Shown here: piece after piece, positions 50,403 through 62,971 of the stretch
How the letters are laid out: the number at the start of each line of letters is the position of its first letter
Position numbering within the stretch: the stretch's first letter is position 1
DNA from: Synanceia verrucosa
Lineage: Eukaryota; Chordata; Actinopteri; Perciformes; Synanceiidae
Length of the DNA stretch: 64,000 nucleotides
Reading direction: 5' to 3'
Assembly: GCA_029721515.1 (NCBI GenBank)
Contig: CM056562.1
Span: forward strand, 4,123,593-4,187,592
Made by a program: the position numbers and the translations under genes
Notes under the pieces: generated by a model
What the model saw: only the letters and a program-made list of their open reading frames with translations
Told to the model about the DNA's origin: nothing
Database searches by the model: none

Positions 50403-52543
50403 AATGTAGCGTGGTACAGGGATTAAAGAATTAAACTGATAATGAAAGAGTGTATAATTTCTCAGTGTCCCAGGACCTCCATCTGACCCAGGCATGAAGG
50501 CTTGGTTCATGAACCGAAGAAACAACACATTTGACTGTTTTTTGAGTCCAGACCACATCATATGACCTCTGGTTTTTCCTCAAAGACTGGGGAGGACATT
50601 GAAATTATGACTCCAGGCTGTGCCAGGGTACAGAAGATGTTTTATAGCTGCATGTGGTATGCAGACCCTGACAAATCCTAATTATTCCTCTTCTGCTCTG
50701 ATACAAACTAATGTGACACATTAAGATTAAGATTAAGCGTGGAATAAGTGTACACATAGTATATATAGCTATACATATACATGCCCTTTTCTTAATACAC
50801 CTACCTACTTGCTCTGATTACATGGTTCATCTGAGTTGTTTAACTTCAATTTAATTGGTCAAGTTGTGTGCTGTGGTTTTCTATCATACAGTTGTCTGGT
50901 GTCGTTTTAACAGTTGAGAGGGAGACGCTTTCAAATAGAGAAGATTTGACAAAATAAAACACAGTAGTATTAACATTAAAATGAAGTTAAAAAAAAATCA
51001 ACTCCAAGTAGGAGTGGTTACACACACGACAGTCTATAAACTACAAGCCTCTTCCCCTGCAGTCTGCTCTGTGCTTCCTCCCACTGCACTTCTCAGGCTC
51101 CCTCTCTCCCTGGTGCTGAGGAAGGGAGAAAGGGGGGGCGGTGACCCACAGACAGAGAATGCTGACAGAGGATGGCGTCCTCATGAAGAGATAGCCTTCC
51201 AGAACCTTCAAACATGCTCCAAATACGACTAAATGCCGCATCCTACAAACAGACCATCTCCTACCTTCTGAATCCTGCATCCAGACCATCTCTCTCATCC
51301 TGCATCCTGCATTCAGACCATTGCTCTCCTCCTCTGCCCTGAACTAAAATGTGAGCCAGCTCCTTTGCCCGACACAGGCTGTAGAAATGACTCCAGCCTC
51401 CATGAAGAACCTTCAAGAGAAGAAAAGACTGTCTATAGCTGACACGAACCGGTGTGATGCCGGCAGACCCTCCAGCTACGGGGGGGTGAAAGGTCACGGT
51501 GACCCGCTACACAGAAAAGAGGGAGACAGAGAGACTGAGATGGAAACGATTCATGTCGAGTCATGTCAACCAAAGCTGTCCATAGATGTCCAGAGATGAC
51601 CAGCGATGTCCGAGAAAGAGAGAGACACTGGTGACGAAGCGACTCAAGCAGAAGTCGCTCCTCAACACTTTCCATCTATCTACAAGCTGTGATATGATAC
51701 ACACATATATCTTCAGATGTTAAAGAGTTTGGTGATTAGATACTAAATTAACTGGCTGAATTTAGGGATAATCTAGAAAACTTAATAATACTGATTAATA
51801 AAATACTAAAAAACTTCAGAATATTCAGAATATTAAACTACCCCACATCCTTCTCTGATGCCCCTTAAACTCTCCACTGCTGAACGGTGCACCAAACCTA
51901 ATCTAGATGTTGTTAACAACAGTACAACTCTTAAGATGGTTAATAGATAACCATCCCTGAATCTAACTGGTCACATTGAATCAATATAATTTATTCCTTT
52001 ATCATTTTTTTTGTGTTTAATCATTCATCCATCAGTCTTCCTGCATTCCATTATTTTCTATTTTAGTATTTTCTGTTAGTAGTTTGGTCATTTAGTCTGT
52101 CAAATTAATCATTTATTATTAGTTAATTTCTGCTAGTAGTTTGGTCATGTAGTTTGTCAAATAAACATCTCATTCATAAATAACTTGGTTATTTGATTTG
52201 TGTGTGTATATAAAGCAGTTGAATCACTGTTCATGAGGTCAAGAACTCTGTAGCACCCTGAGATTAAGAGACTCTATTAATTAATGTCAAATTCACGTTT
52301 TCCCCGTTTTAACAAAACTGGGTGCCGCCCTTATAATTTCTACTATTAAATTAATAGTGAATTATACCTGAAGCTGAGTGTCATCACTCTCTTTCACCTT
52401 TTATGACCATTCATGGTTTATGATTGATAACTTAAAAGTTATTGTTTATAAATAAAAAAATGATATTAATTAATGATTGACTGTTAAATCTGCTCTTGAG
52501 TATTCATGCTACAGTAAACAGCCTCTACTTCCTGTGTATCGTA

Positions 52544-52775
52544 GTTTACTAAGGACCCCTAGTGCCCACCTATGTGTCCTTCACAGTGCCTGAACTAAAA
52601 CAAAGCATATGCGTATGTGACAACATCACAAATAAGTATTTAAATAAGTATTCACTCCTGTTAAATGGATATCATCAAATCCAAATATCATCAGAAATAC
52701 TCCAAATGACTCCAAAGTGAAATTATGAGTAAATAATTATTTTGTCCTAGAAATAAGGTCCAATTTGTAAAAAAA
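52544..52775. mobile_element. TTAA-family MITE fragment
   Basis: Begins TTACTAAGGACCCCTAGTGC, the complement of sequence at about 49890-49932. It continues with ACAACATCACAAATAAGTAT in the same orientation as at 49.85 kb. It ends with the family-A right arm (ATAAGGTCCAATTTGT plus an A-tract). No terminal TTAA is seen at its right side, so it is truncated or rearranged. Confidence 0.55.
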
Positions 52776-53990
52776 AAAAATACAGAGCAGTGGACAAGCA
52801 GGCAGGTCAGACTAGATAGAGGCACAGTCACATAATGAAGGATGGCAGATAGAAAAGCAGACAGGCCTGTGAGGCTGGGTAAGAAAGCCAACTCACTTCC
52901 TGTCCTGCAGCCAAACTGCAGCAGGGTGACTTTTGGCCATCGTTGGACTGTGTAGGGAGCTATGTGTGTGTCATTGTGCATGTAGTCCTGTATCCATGAT
53001 TAGTTAGATGAGCACAGATGGAGTGAAAAAGAGGCCTGAAGAGATGGTAAGAGGATGACCTATTGATGTCTCATCTCCTAATCATCCAAGAAGACCCTTT
53101 AAGGAAAACACAAAGATGCCCACAGGGTTGTGTTTGTGAAGTGTGACCTTGTTCTTTCGTCAACGGTCCATACAGATTCACCTCTGCTTTAAAAGACGTT
53201 CACCACACAATGACCCAGCAGCTGACAGCTGAACAGTCTTTTCTGTTACTTAACTGTGTTTCAAAATGATGGGAAACGATTAAAATGAGCTCAATAAAAG
53301 CACAGATAAAACTGACTTTAAGGATAAAACTTATTGGGCAGAAAAAGACAGCTTTATTAAAAAATATTTTAAGATGCTTTCTGATATGTGATATGGTACT
53401 GTTTATATAGGGCAAATTTAAATTTAATGATTTTAATTAAACATCATTCAAATTAATGCTGGTGTAAGTGTATTTTAGTCTGTGCTCAGCAGGTCAGTGA
53501 GACAGGTCAAATGCAAAAATTTTACTTAAGTCTGCAGGGAAATTCAACAGAACAGAACAGCAGAAAATGCAATTTTTAGGTACTTGGGGATGCTTGTTTT
53601 GGTACACCTCTGTATCTGCAGGATGTTGTAAACTCGTCAATAAACTGAAAAAAGCTGGAATATGTACCATCTGTGGCAACTGCATTATGATGAATGCTAG
53701 GAAACTTCCGGAGTTATTTTTCTGAAAATGTCACTGTATCTTTACAGTAATGTATGAGAAAGATTTCTCTGCCACCTCCTGTGCTCCTAATGGTGTTTTC
53801 AGGATTTCATTGCACCCAAACAAAAAACAATCAGAGCCAGTCACTGCTCTCAAACTCTGATCAAACTGTCAAACTGGGCAGCACTAATCAAATACTGCCT
53901 ATTTCTTAATGTAGATGTTTGTCCGGCAGGTAGGGTGCGCTTGGTTTAGGCTCAACTGTTCTCAGTATGGCAGCCTGGTAATAAACTTTC

Positions 53991-54631
53991 TCATTACCTC
54001 CACCAAGGAGGTTATGTTTTCACCAGGGTTTCTTTATTTGTTTGTATGTTGGTTTGTCAGTTTGCAAAATAACTCAAAAAGTTGTGGACGGATTTTGATT
54101 AAATTTTCAGGATTGGTCCGAAGTGGCCTAACTTAAAACTGATTCATTTTTGGTGGTGATCGAATCCGACTCAACGGCACCAGCAAAAAAGAATCAGTTT
54201 TAAGTTAGGCCACTTCCGGCCTAATCCTGAAAATTTTGTCAAAAATCGTCCATAATATGTATGTTATCTTTTATAATTATCCCCTTTTTCTCGTTGGTTC
54301 TTTGTATTTACCTATTTGTTTGATTATTAGTTTATTGTTTTATGTTTTTTTTGTATTAATTGTTATTGCGGCCACAACTGACACGGGTTGCTGGGAGGGA
54401 TAGTGGGATCTAGATAGGGGATTTTTTTTTTCTCTCTGTCTCTTCCTTTTCTGAAAAAAAAATGTCCATAACTTTTTGAGTTACTTTGCAAACCGACAAA
54501 CCAACATACATACAAACAAATAAACAAACCCTGTTAAAAAAACATAACCTCTTGGTGGCGGGGGGGTAACTTTAAATAAAAAAGTTGCCGCCACCGCAGC
54601 AGAGGTCTGCGCTCTCTGAGTGTTTTTCTAG
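53991..54631 (+). mobile_element. Helitron-like foldback element, copy 3
   Basis: Starts TCATTACCTCCACCAAGGAGG and ends GCGCTCTCTGAGTGTTTTTCTAG before host T. The two arms carrying GTGGCCTAACTTAAAACTG face each other with the centre near 54180, as in copy 1. About 210 bp of unrelated T-rich sequence (about 54254-54464) is inserted in the right arm and flanked by GTCCATA on both sides. Confidence 0.6.
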
Positions 54632-54730
54632 TTTCATTTGTTTCTCGTTGATTGAAATATGATGCACAGGACATGAACACTGGTTTGCTCTTTAAACTAC
54701 ATCACCACACTATGGTCGAGAGCATTTATA

Positions 54731-54911
54731 AATGCAAATGGACATTTGGTCATCCAACCACTCAAAGCGCTTCACACTACATATCACATTCATACACTGA
54801 TGGAATCTTTCACTGGAGCTATTTGGGGACAGATTTTTGGAGGCAGGAATCGAACCACCAACAGTCTGATTGGTAGCCGACCTGCTCCACCACTGAGCCA
54901 CAGCCACCCCC
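54731..54911 (-). mobile_element. tRNA-derived SINE (third type)
   Basis: The minus strand begins GGTGGCTGTGGCTCAGTGGT with an A box. The B box GGTTCGATTCC follows about 50 bp later, and the body contains AGCGCTTTGAGTGGTTGG, a stretch common in fish SINEs. The flanks CATTTATA and CATTTACA could be a short, slightly diverged target duplication. Confidence 0.8.
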
Positions 54912-56581
54912 CATTTACAGGGTGGTTAATGGAAAGTCTGGTGTGTTTACCACTGTAACTACTGCTGTGTGACGCTAACAGTAGACTAAAATATGTTTCT
55001 GAAAACATTTGAGGTGAGAAAAAGGCATTTATAATTGATCAGCTCTGCCTAGTTTTCACCAGATTTTGTAAATTTCATGAGCAGAAACTGATAACTACTT
55101 ACGTTGTCCTCTGTAGAGTTTATCTGCCTCATGTAACACTGTCAGCATCTGTTTTCATCACACTTTCACCACGTCACCAACTTCAGAGTGAAGGCGAGTT
55201 ACTCTGAACCTTGGTAATGGATCTGAAGTGTGAGGTGCAGAATCTTCCAGTATGTATGTAACTCCTCAGGATTAAGAATTGTAGTTTCAGACCCATTCTG
55301 TGTGATTTGGTGTGATGTATGTGCCTGCTGCTGTTGTAGTTTAGTAAGAATGAATCATAGGCAGTGCTATTTCTCATACAACATGTACCACAGGAAACAG
55401 CTTCAACCTGTAGCCTGTAACTATGTGTCAGCAGCAATGCCACACACACTAACTACGTCCACTTCACAATGCTGTTCACATGAAAAGTAACCAACAGTTT
55501 TATACCAAATGAAAAAAGAGATTTAAACCCTGGCTACTGTCTCATCTCCACAGAGCAGTCATTTGTTTTTTCAAAAACAAAACTGAAACTAAAATTAAAA
55601 AAAAAAAAAAAAAATTAATAAAATTAAAGAATGACTTTTCTCAATATTTGTTCCCATCAAAATTTTTTAAAAAAAACATGTTTTATGCACAAATGTAATC
55701 ATTCTATTCAGATATCTTAATTTGCCACAAGATGCGTGAACCGAAAGGGAATTTTCACCTGACTCAGGGACTTCTGTAAATTTAGAGATATTAGCAGATT
55801 TGAACTTCTGTGATCAATCCGTCACATCCAACATGATCAAAAGATGCAAACATAAATTTCTGCTGTGTTAGTGAGGCATATGTTGAGCTACAGCCGTACT
55901 TTTACTGAATCAATGCGTCCTCGGTGTTTTAATGATTTGTGCACAAACTCTGAAATCGGAAAAACAAATCACTGTCCGTTTTTTCACGAATATTGAGGAA
56001 ACAAGTCATTGTTTATTTTATTTAATTTTAATTTTTTTAATTTTTGTTTTGAAAAACAAACAAAAGAATGACACACACAGGTTACACATCACTCCCTAAA
56101 TCCAACATGGAAAAGGTGTTTGCTGTTCGACCATCAAACAAGGACTCCTGACGGTTCAGTCCAGTGCCTCACAGAGTCTATGAGTGATTCAAGAGCAGCT
56201 TACAAGAAGAACACAAACCATCTCCTGTGACCTCCATCTTTATGAGAAGTGCTGGAACTCAAACAACTGGAGGCATTCTGCACAGAGTTCATATGAAATC
56301 ACTCCAAGGAGGACTGAAGCTGAAGGCACTATGCTCACCTCTTGTATATGTGCATGCAACAAACACACACAGAGAAACCCCCACACCCTCAAACTAGACC
56401 CCAGTGATGAGATCTGAGGAGACTGCTTTGGGTGAACAGTAGGAAGGCTGCTCAGAGTCCCATCCATCTGAGGAACTGGTGAAGACAACCATTAGATGCC
56501 CACACATGTGATTCCCAGTGTACTGTGATGGCCCACAGAAATAAGGCACCGTCAGCTTATATAAATCACAAAGGAGGTGTC

Positions 56582-56613
56582 TCACACACACACGCACACA
56601 CACACACACACAC
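56582..56613. repeat. (CA)n microsatellite
   Basis: About 15 CA units with one CG interruption. Confidence 0.9.
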
Positions 56614-57120
56614 AGTGTGTTATCAGTACGTGGGAAGGAGCTGTCACATCCACTGTTAGATAATCAGTTGAAGGTAAGGCTGACTTCAGATCTAAAGATT
56701 CTTTGGCGAAGTTAAACATGACAGACTTGTAACTTTATTTCCTTGAGTCTGCTACACACACTGACAGTAAATTGCAGCCCTTTCTCTGCACTCATTCAGT
56801 GAAACAGAGTGGTATCAGCAACTCGACTGGGAGGCATTGGCTTGAGTCTCTTGTACTGTAAATTGCAGACCGTTATGCAGTGAAAAGGTTCTGATGTGCT
56901 ATCAAATGCTTATTTGGGACAATGTGACGGTCTGGTAATTGACAAAGAAAGAGATAGATCCACTCTAATGTACTGTAAATGACAGATTGTTCCCAAGGAA
57001 ACTGTTAAAACCTGAAGAGAGGTTTACTGCCTGACAGCCAGTGAGCGATCTCAGTGCAGCTCAGCAGCATGTAAAGTTTGACCTGGATGTTGTGCTTGAG
57101 ATGGCAATGGTCACTCCCTG

Positions 57121-57146
57121 ACACACACACACACACACACACACAT
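57121..57146. repeat. (AC)n microsatellite
   Basis: Thirteen AC units, 34 bp left of the hAT-like element end. Confidence 0.9.
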
Positions 57147-57179
57147 TTCAAAACCATAAATGTCATGTGATGTTACCTG

Positions 57180-58315
57180 CAGTGTTGTACAAGTTACTGA
57201 ACCCAATTACTTTGTGGATTACTTATACCAAAAAGTAATTTGTTACTGTTCAAAATAACTTTAGTTCCTTTTTTTAAAAAAAAAATTAAAATGCTTCATT
57301 TATGCCTTTATAGCTTCATTTCAGTGCTGTATGGAAAATAATACACTGTTGACACACTCTAGAGTTTCATTCACTAAACTCTGCTCAACATTATGGTCAA
57401 TATAAACACAAACCTGACCGGAGAAAGGAGCTTCTGGAAGGGGAGCAGAGATAACAACAGTTATTACGGTAGCGACCAGTTACCGTAATAACTGTTATTC
57501 CAGTCAACAAGCAACATTTTTTTCCTCAAACATAAAACGCTAGCCTGGCTGTTGCCCTCTGTAATCTTCCACTCAATTATCATTTCCCTGCAGGTTATGG
57601 GTTTGATCCCCTTGGACTCAATTTCTCAGGGTGATTTCCATCCTGGCAATCAGTGAATGGTGGGGGACAGGGGGGAGACGGGTGTTAACGAAGACGTCAA
57701 ACATATGCGCAGCATTTGTGTTGTAGTCTAGCTGGTTGTAGTTTGGCAATAGCGTCGAAGACGGAAGTGAAGGAAGCCATTGAATCCGTTTAGGCTAGGC
57801 TCCCAAATATTCAGCAATTGAAGTCAAAGCAAGAGGAATGTTTAGCCAGTTTTCAAAGATGTCATGGCTTTACTCCACACAGGGTTCAGGAAAAGTCTTA
57901 TTTTTCATTTAGCTCTGTTAGTGGTGAAGGAGTTAGCCTGAATGTTAGCAGCGCATTACATACGTCACGGCCAAATGTTAGCGATTGGGTAAAATCAGAT
58001 CCAATCATTTCAAACTTCAACAGAGTTCACGTCTCCCATCTGAAACTGGTTCTCACTGGAGGAATGCCAGACCCTCTGTACGATAGTACGAGGGTTTAGT
58101 AAGACCAGGCTAATGAAATGCTGAAATCAGGGACATTTTCAGGGACTTGTCATCCAAAACAGGGACTGTCCCCAGAAATTATTTACCAAGAAACAGACAA
58201 ACACACCATATTGTAACAGAAACTGTGTTTACTTATTTAAAAGGTAATGCTTTAGAGTATAAGTTACTGACAAAAGTAACAGTGTTACTAACAAGGTGTT
58301 ACTGCCCAGCACTGG
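57180..58315. mobile_element. hAT-like element with a nested insertion
   Basis: The left end is CAGTGTTGTACAAGTTACT and the right end in reverse is CAGTGCTGGGCAGTAACACC. Both continue into AGTAAC-rich subterminal sequence, a common hAT-type end in vertebrates. The flanks share only GTTAC of an expected 8-bp duplication. A second element with TAGCCTGG ends sits inside at about 57541-58112. The 93-residue frame at 57818-58099 falls in that inner element and matches nothing I recognise. Confidence 0.6.
57456..57496. repeat. Perfect 16-bp hairpin
   Basis: AACAGTTATTACGGTA at 57456-57471 is exactly complementary to TACCGTAATAACTGTT at 57481-57496, with a 9-nt loop. It lies inside the hAT-like element. 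Confidence 0.9.
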
Positions 58316-61300
58316 TTACAAAAAAATGTAGAATAAATCACGTCTCCACAACAGTGCTGTTAAACAGGAGTTACACTTTTACACCATGAGGAGATCTTCT
58401 TTGAGTTATTATTGTGAGTATCATGTTAGTTTTGTTCAGGGATATTTAATCATGACCCATATCTGAGGTCAGCATAAAATGATCACAGGCATATAAAATT
58501 ATATTCACTTTTCTTGCTTTTTTCCTCATGTAACACTCAGTAGTAATTTTCCATTTTCAGGCCTCTGATAAGTCACCCACTCGGATGAATTTTTAGTTAA
58601 ATTGCTCATAACTCATAGGGTACACTGCTTGAAACTAGGCTTTGCAACTAAAGCCTGCTTCATTTTAAAGGGTTGAGAGGGGCTGCTCTGTTACCACCCA
58701 CCCTTCAACCTGCCACTGCACTGCCGGCCAAAGACTCATCTGACAGGCACATCAGCGAGAAACACGGCAATTCGGCAATTAATACAACAGTAACTCTGCG
58801 CCCTCGCTAATTAGGCTTTCATATCAGAGCGGCTCCCTGTAGTTATGGAAGAAAATGGTCACACTGCTCCTGTGCTCACTGCAAACACTCATTAATCACC
58901 AGCAATGCTCTCTAAACACTCCAGATACAGTTCAGAGAGGCACGGCAGAGTAACAAGAGAAAGGAGAACATTTACACATATGTTAAATGTTAAATCCATT
59001 GTGCTGCTTTATTTAGCAAAGCACTAGAAAATCTCTGTTTTATTCAGGAAGTGCACATTGAGCTTTCAGTACTGGTTATTCATGTCAGATCTCAGTGATG
59101 CTGGCAACAGGAAGTGGAACCAAAGCCGTTTTCACATTTAATAGCTAGACTGGATATGTACAGTATTACAGATATCTGTAATTCAATTCTTCCTAGTCAA
59201 AAAGACAATTTCACATATCTTCAATCCAATTGTTACTAGTCATAATGTTTATCCAGAATACATTGTAACTAGTAGAAATGTCATTATGGATATCCACAGT
59301 TCATATTATGACTAGTAAAAATGTAATTTATCAGATACCTACAATTAGAATTATGACTAGTAACAACTGGATTGAAGATATCTGAAATATAATTGTGAAT
59401 ATCTGAAATTGAAAGCCCAATTCACATGAATGGCAAAAGTGACGTCATTTGTCCTAGGAAGAATGTCATTATGGATATCTGAAATGTTCTTTTTGACTGG
59501 GAAGAACTGAATTACAGATATCTGTAATACATATCCAGTCTAGCTATTAAATGTTCAAACAGCCACTTACAGTTTTTAAGGATTTTTAGATATCTAAAAT
59601 TTAGTTATGACTAGTGCAATCAAAGTTGTAGATATCTTTAAATAACATTTCTACTGGTAAGAATGTTATTGCAGATACCTTTAATGACCATCCTGACTAG
59701 TCAAAATTACATTTTGATGAGGAGAAATGCTATTATGGATTTGTAAAACGTAAAATACAGATAGGAGTGTGGTTCGATGAAATGTTAAAGCTTTTAAGGG
59801 TCATTTACTGAGATAAGGTGGCTACATTTCATACTTGAATCGACATAGAAATATATTTTTTTTTCTGCACAGTCATGTTATTCAGTTTTCTTCTCAAAAA
59901 GGTGCCAAAATAAGACATTGCTTTGATCATACATTTTAAAGTAACATGGATGAGAAGTCCTTTAAGCACCGGTGTGTAGGGTTTCAGAAGCTCTATTAGT
60001 AGAAATAAAATGCTATATTCATAACTATGATTTTTTTGTTGAATGAACCCTTCCCCACCATGTCTCCAGTAATGCAGAATGGACCAGCTGAACACTGGCT
60101 CTATAGAGAGAGCCTTCCACATTTTTACAGTGTTTGAAGGTCATGACACACACTGGCCTTTTAAATCTCCTCTCTGTTCCCTCTCTGAGGGACATATGTG
60201 GTTGTTTAGCTGCTCCTGTGTTCACCAACAGCTTGTAGGCTGCAGATAATGTTCTTTTAAACACAAACAATGTTGATGACAGCAGCGACAGTGAACCACA
60301 ACAGTGAGTGGGCTGTGAAAGTGAAAGTGTGAGCTGAGAGATGCTGTAGCTCTCAGTGGAGCTCAGAGTTGGGTATTATAAAGTGTGAGTACAAGGCACC
60401 TTTGGTATGTCAGGTAGTCATTTGACCCATTATTAATGTCAATTAATTGAACAGCTTTAAAGTGCTCAGAAGCCATCTGCGTTTATATTAACATCATGTG
60501 ATGGGAGTGAAACCTTTTCATCATATAGGACTAAAGAGACCATCTAATGTCTATCTTTGCATCTAAAACAATCTGTAGATTAATCAATGCACTGAAAAAC
60601 AAACCAAAAAGAAATAGAAGAGTATAAGAGCATTTTGTTTCGCTTACATAGCATGAGCTCATCATATCACCTCACTGGAATGTATGCACCTGTAATCACC
60701 CACAGACACATGCACACACTTAGACATGGTGCCAAGAGTATATATTACCCTTCATAAGGTATTCATGAAAGCTCAGATAAACCTTTACAGTGCAGCAGGT
60801 TGTTACATAACGCATATAATTCCCTGTGTCTTCTACAGTGACGCTCTGGCTTACACTTAAAATCCCTAAAACTGCATATGAGTCAGATCAAAGCCTTGAT
60901 TCCCTGAACACATCTCTACAGGCTGCTCTCGATCAGATATGTGTTATCATGGTTCTTGTGTTTATTTTAGGTAGGTTATATGTTCTTGGATAAATTTTGT
61001 TTTTATAAATTGGGGATGGTCATAATGAACCATGGTTAGGATTAAAACAGGAGAACAGATGTGATTGCGAAGAAGGAGCTAAAAAAAGTCATAGCCGACA
61101 CAAATGCACCGTCACAGGGAAACACTAACACTGCACGAGACCTTTATCATGTCATTTCAACTTTTTTAAGGTGTAAACTGAGCACTTAAGTCAACTTCAG
61201 AGACATTAATATGCCTCTAAGATCTGTAAACTAAAGGACATGACAACTCTGTAAATATCATCAGACAAATGTCACATTTTGATGAATAAATCTCTTTCCT

Positions 61301-62529
61301 TTGTCTAGCCAAAATGTTATTACCAACAACAAACTGAGGAGTACAGTATAAAACATAAAAATCTGAAGAATAAAAAATACAAATATAGATTTGTTTTGAT
61401 TGCAAAATATTTATATAACCTGTGTGAATCTATTAAGAAGGGTTGAATAATATTGCTGTTGCTGAATATGATTTACAAAATGGGGAAAAATATAGAAAAA
61501 CAAAGATGTGAAGGTGTGAAACATTTCCAAATTGTCTGCTGTTGTTATATTTTAAGCAGTGACAGATTGTCTTTTTTAGGGGATGCTCAGTGTAGGAAAT
61601 GAAGCCATTTTACCATGATACAGTGGGTCTGCAGCTCATTGTTCTGTGCCAATATTAAAATATTGCGGCATCACATCTCACTACACAGCTTGGTCCTTGA
61701 AGGATGCTGCTGCTTTCAGCTGTTCTGGTGTCAAATTTACCTTTGTGCAAACAGGTCGAAACATGGAGGGGACCGATGGTAAAACTGAACCTGGATCAGT
61801 AGCTCCTTGTACACCAGAAAAAGATCTCGCGTGGCTTACATCCCACCTCTGCCAGAGAGAAGGAAGTGGAAGAGGTCTCACTCTGCACTTAATTTTGAAA
61901 CTCTGCATTTAAATGTTCTCTGAGGGACATCCAGAGCATTAATATGGCTGCAAACACTGCTCTGTGAAGATAGAGGAGTGATGTTTAAGGAGAAGAGAGT
62001 GAAGCTGCTTTCCCTCTATGTGTGTTGTGCATGCTTTCAGGGCATGTTAGTCAGGGTTCGAACATAATCTGAACTTTTTGTACAGTTTTACATAAAACTT
62101 TGCATTTTTATTTATTTTTTTTTTGAAGTGAGCTAGCTTATAAACTATGGACAAAGTTAGGCATAGCCAACAGGCTAATGTTCCAGAACTTTCCATCACA
62201 TGAACCACTAACAGACCCACCTTACCTATGAAAGAACTGGTGACAAACTGTCGACTCTTCACTTCTTTCTCCTGTCTGAGTTTTGTTTCTTTTCTTTTTT
62301 TCATCCTGTCGTCTCCTCCTCCACTCTGTCTGTGAAAAGTTAGCTCTCTGCAGGCTGACTGATGGAGCAGCTGGACTTTTTACTAAATACAGAGAGGAGG
62401 TTAAGAAATGTTTCTATAACAAATTAACTTAGTGTCGCCAGTTTTAGAAACCATGTCTATTTATCACATTAATATAAATTCTCATTACATTGAAAAATGT
62501 ATTTGTGATTAAAAAAATTGCTAGGATTT
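58316..62529. other. Intergenic, one foldback element
   Basis: Contains the foldback element at 59138-59550 and related decayed sequence to about 59745. Elsewhere AT-rich with no supported exon on either strand. Confidence 0.45.
59138..59550. mobile_element. TTAA-flanked foldback element
   Basis: Bordered by TTAA on both sides. Inverted ends start TAGCTAGACTGGATATGTA and continue through ATTACAGATATCTGTAATTC. The inside is built from degenerate units around TATGACTAGTAAAAATGT and TTATGGATATCTGAAAT in both orientations. No coding capacity. Confidence 0.75.
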
Positions 62530-62971
62530 TATGCTGTGTTCGAGTTGTATCGGATGTTGGGATTCGCAACTGGGAATGACGTCACACCCAAGTTGACAGC
62601 TTTTTTGAATAAACAAGTCGGAAATCCAAGATGGATGCCTCTAAAATTTGTTGTGCTTGTTCTGTCAGAATGCAGAAAGGCACATAGGCACTGATAGGCA
62701 CAAAGAAGACGCAGAGGGTGTGTGTTTGTTCTCCAGCATAATTATGTGTGGGAAGGACTTTGAGTCTATTGTAGGCTGTAACTTATAACGCTACACTGTA
62801 CAAATCCAGGGTGTTGCCATCTTGGATTATGACGTTGTGGTCGTGTCGGGGTAGGTGAAGAAATTACGAGTTTACGAGCCATAAATCTGACTTCGAGGGG
62901 CGTTTCAGTTGATATTTATGACTTGTACCTCGTAAATTACAACTTACGAGGACAACTTGAACGCAGCATTA
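62530..62971. mobile_element. Short-TIR DNA element
   Basis: The left end is ATGCTGTGTTCGAGTTGT; the right end in reverse is AATGCTGCGTTCAAGTTGTC. Internal CAAGTCGGAAATCCAAGATGG and ACTTCGAGGGGCGTTTCAG are repeated in a truncated second copy at the window's right edge. No transposase is seen. Confidence 0.7.

Larger units (their letters stand above)
49480..53990. other. Intergenic, repeat-rich
   Basis: Holds nested TTAA-type MITE pieces at 49764-50402 and 52544-52775. About 51.0-51.7 kb is GC-richer and purine/pyrimidine-biased, with short tandem variants of CCTGCATCCAGACCATCTC near 51.24-51.32 kb. Its small frames match no family I know. A retroelement origin for 51.0-52.5 kb is possible but I see no reverse transcriptase, primer site or paired LTR. 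Confidence 0.4.
54912..57179. other. Intergenic, no gene recognised
   Basis: No coding exon is seen. It holds a (CA)n run at 56582-56613 and another at 57121-57146, A/T-rich tracts near 55.6 and 56.0 kb, and no clear mobile element. Confidence 0.45.

Noticed and set aside
51000..52500. Possible LTR retroelement or solo LTR
   Set aside because: Composition changes and a TATATAAAG-like motif suggested an LTR, but I could find neither paired LTRs, a primer-binding site nor any gag/pol motif.
57818..58099. A 93-residue plus-strand frame
   Set aside because: It lies inside nested transposon sequence and matches no transposase domain I know.
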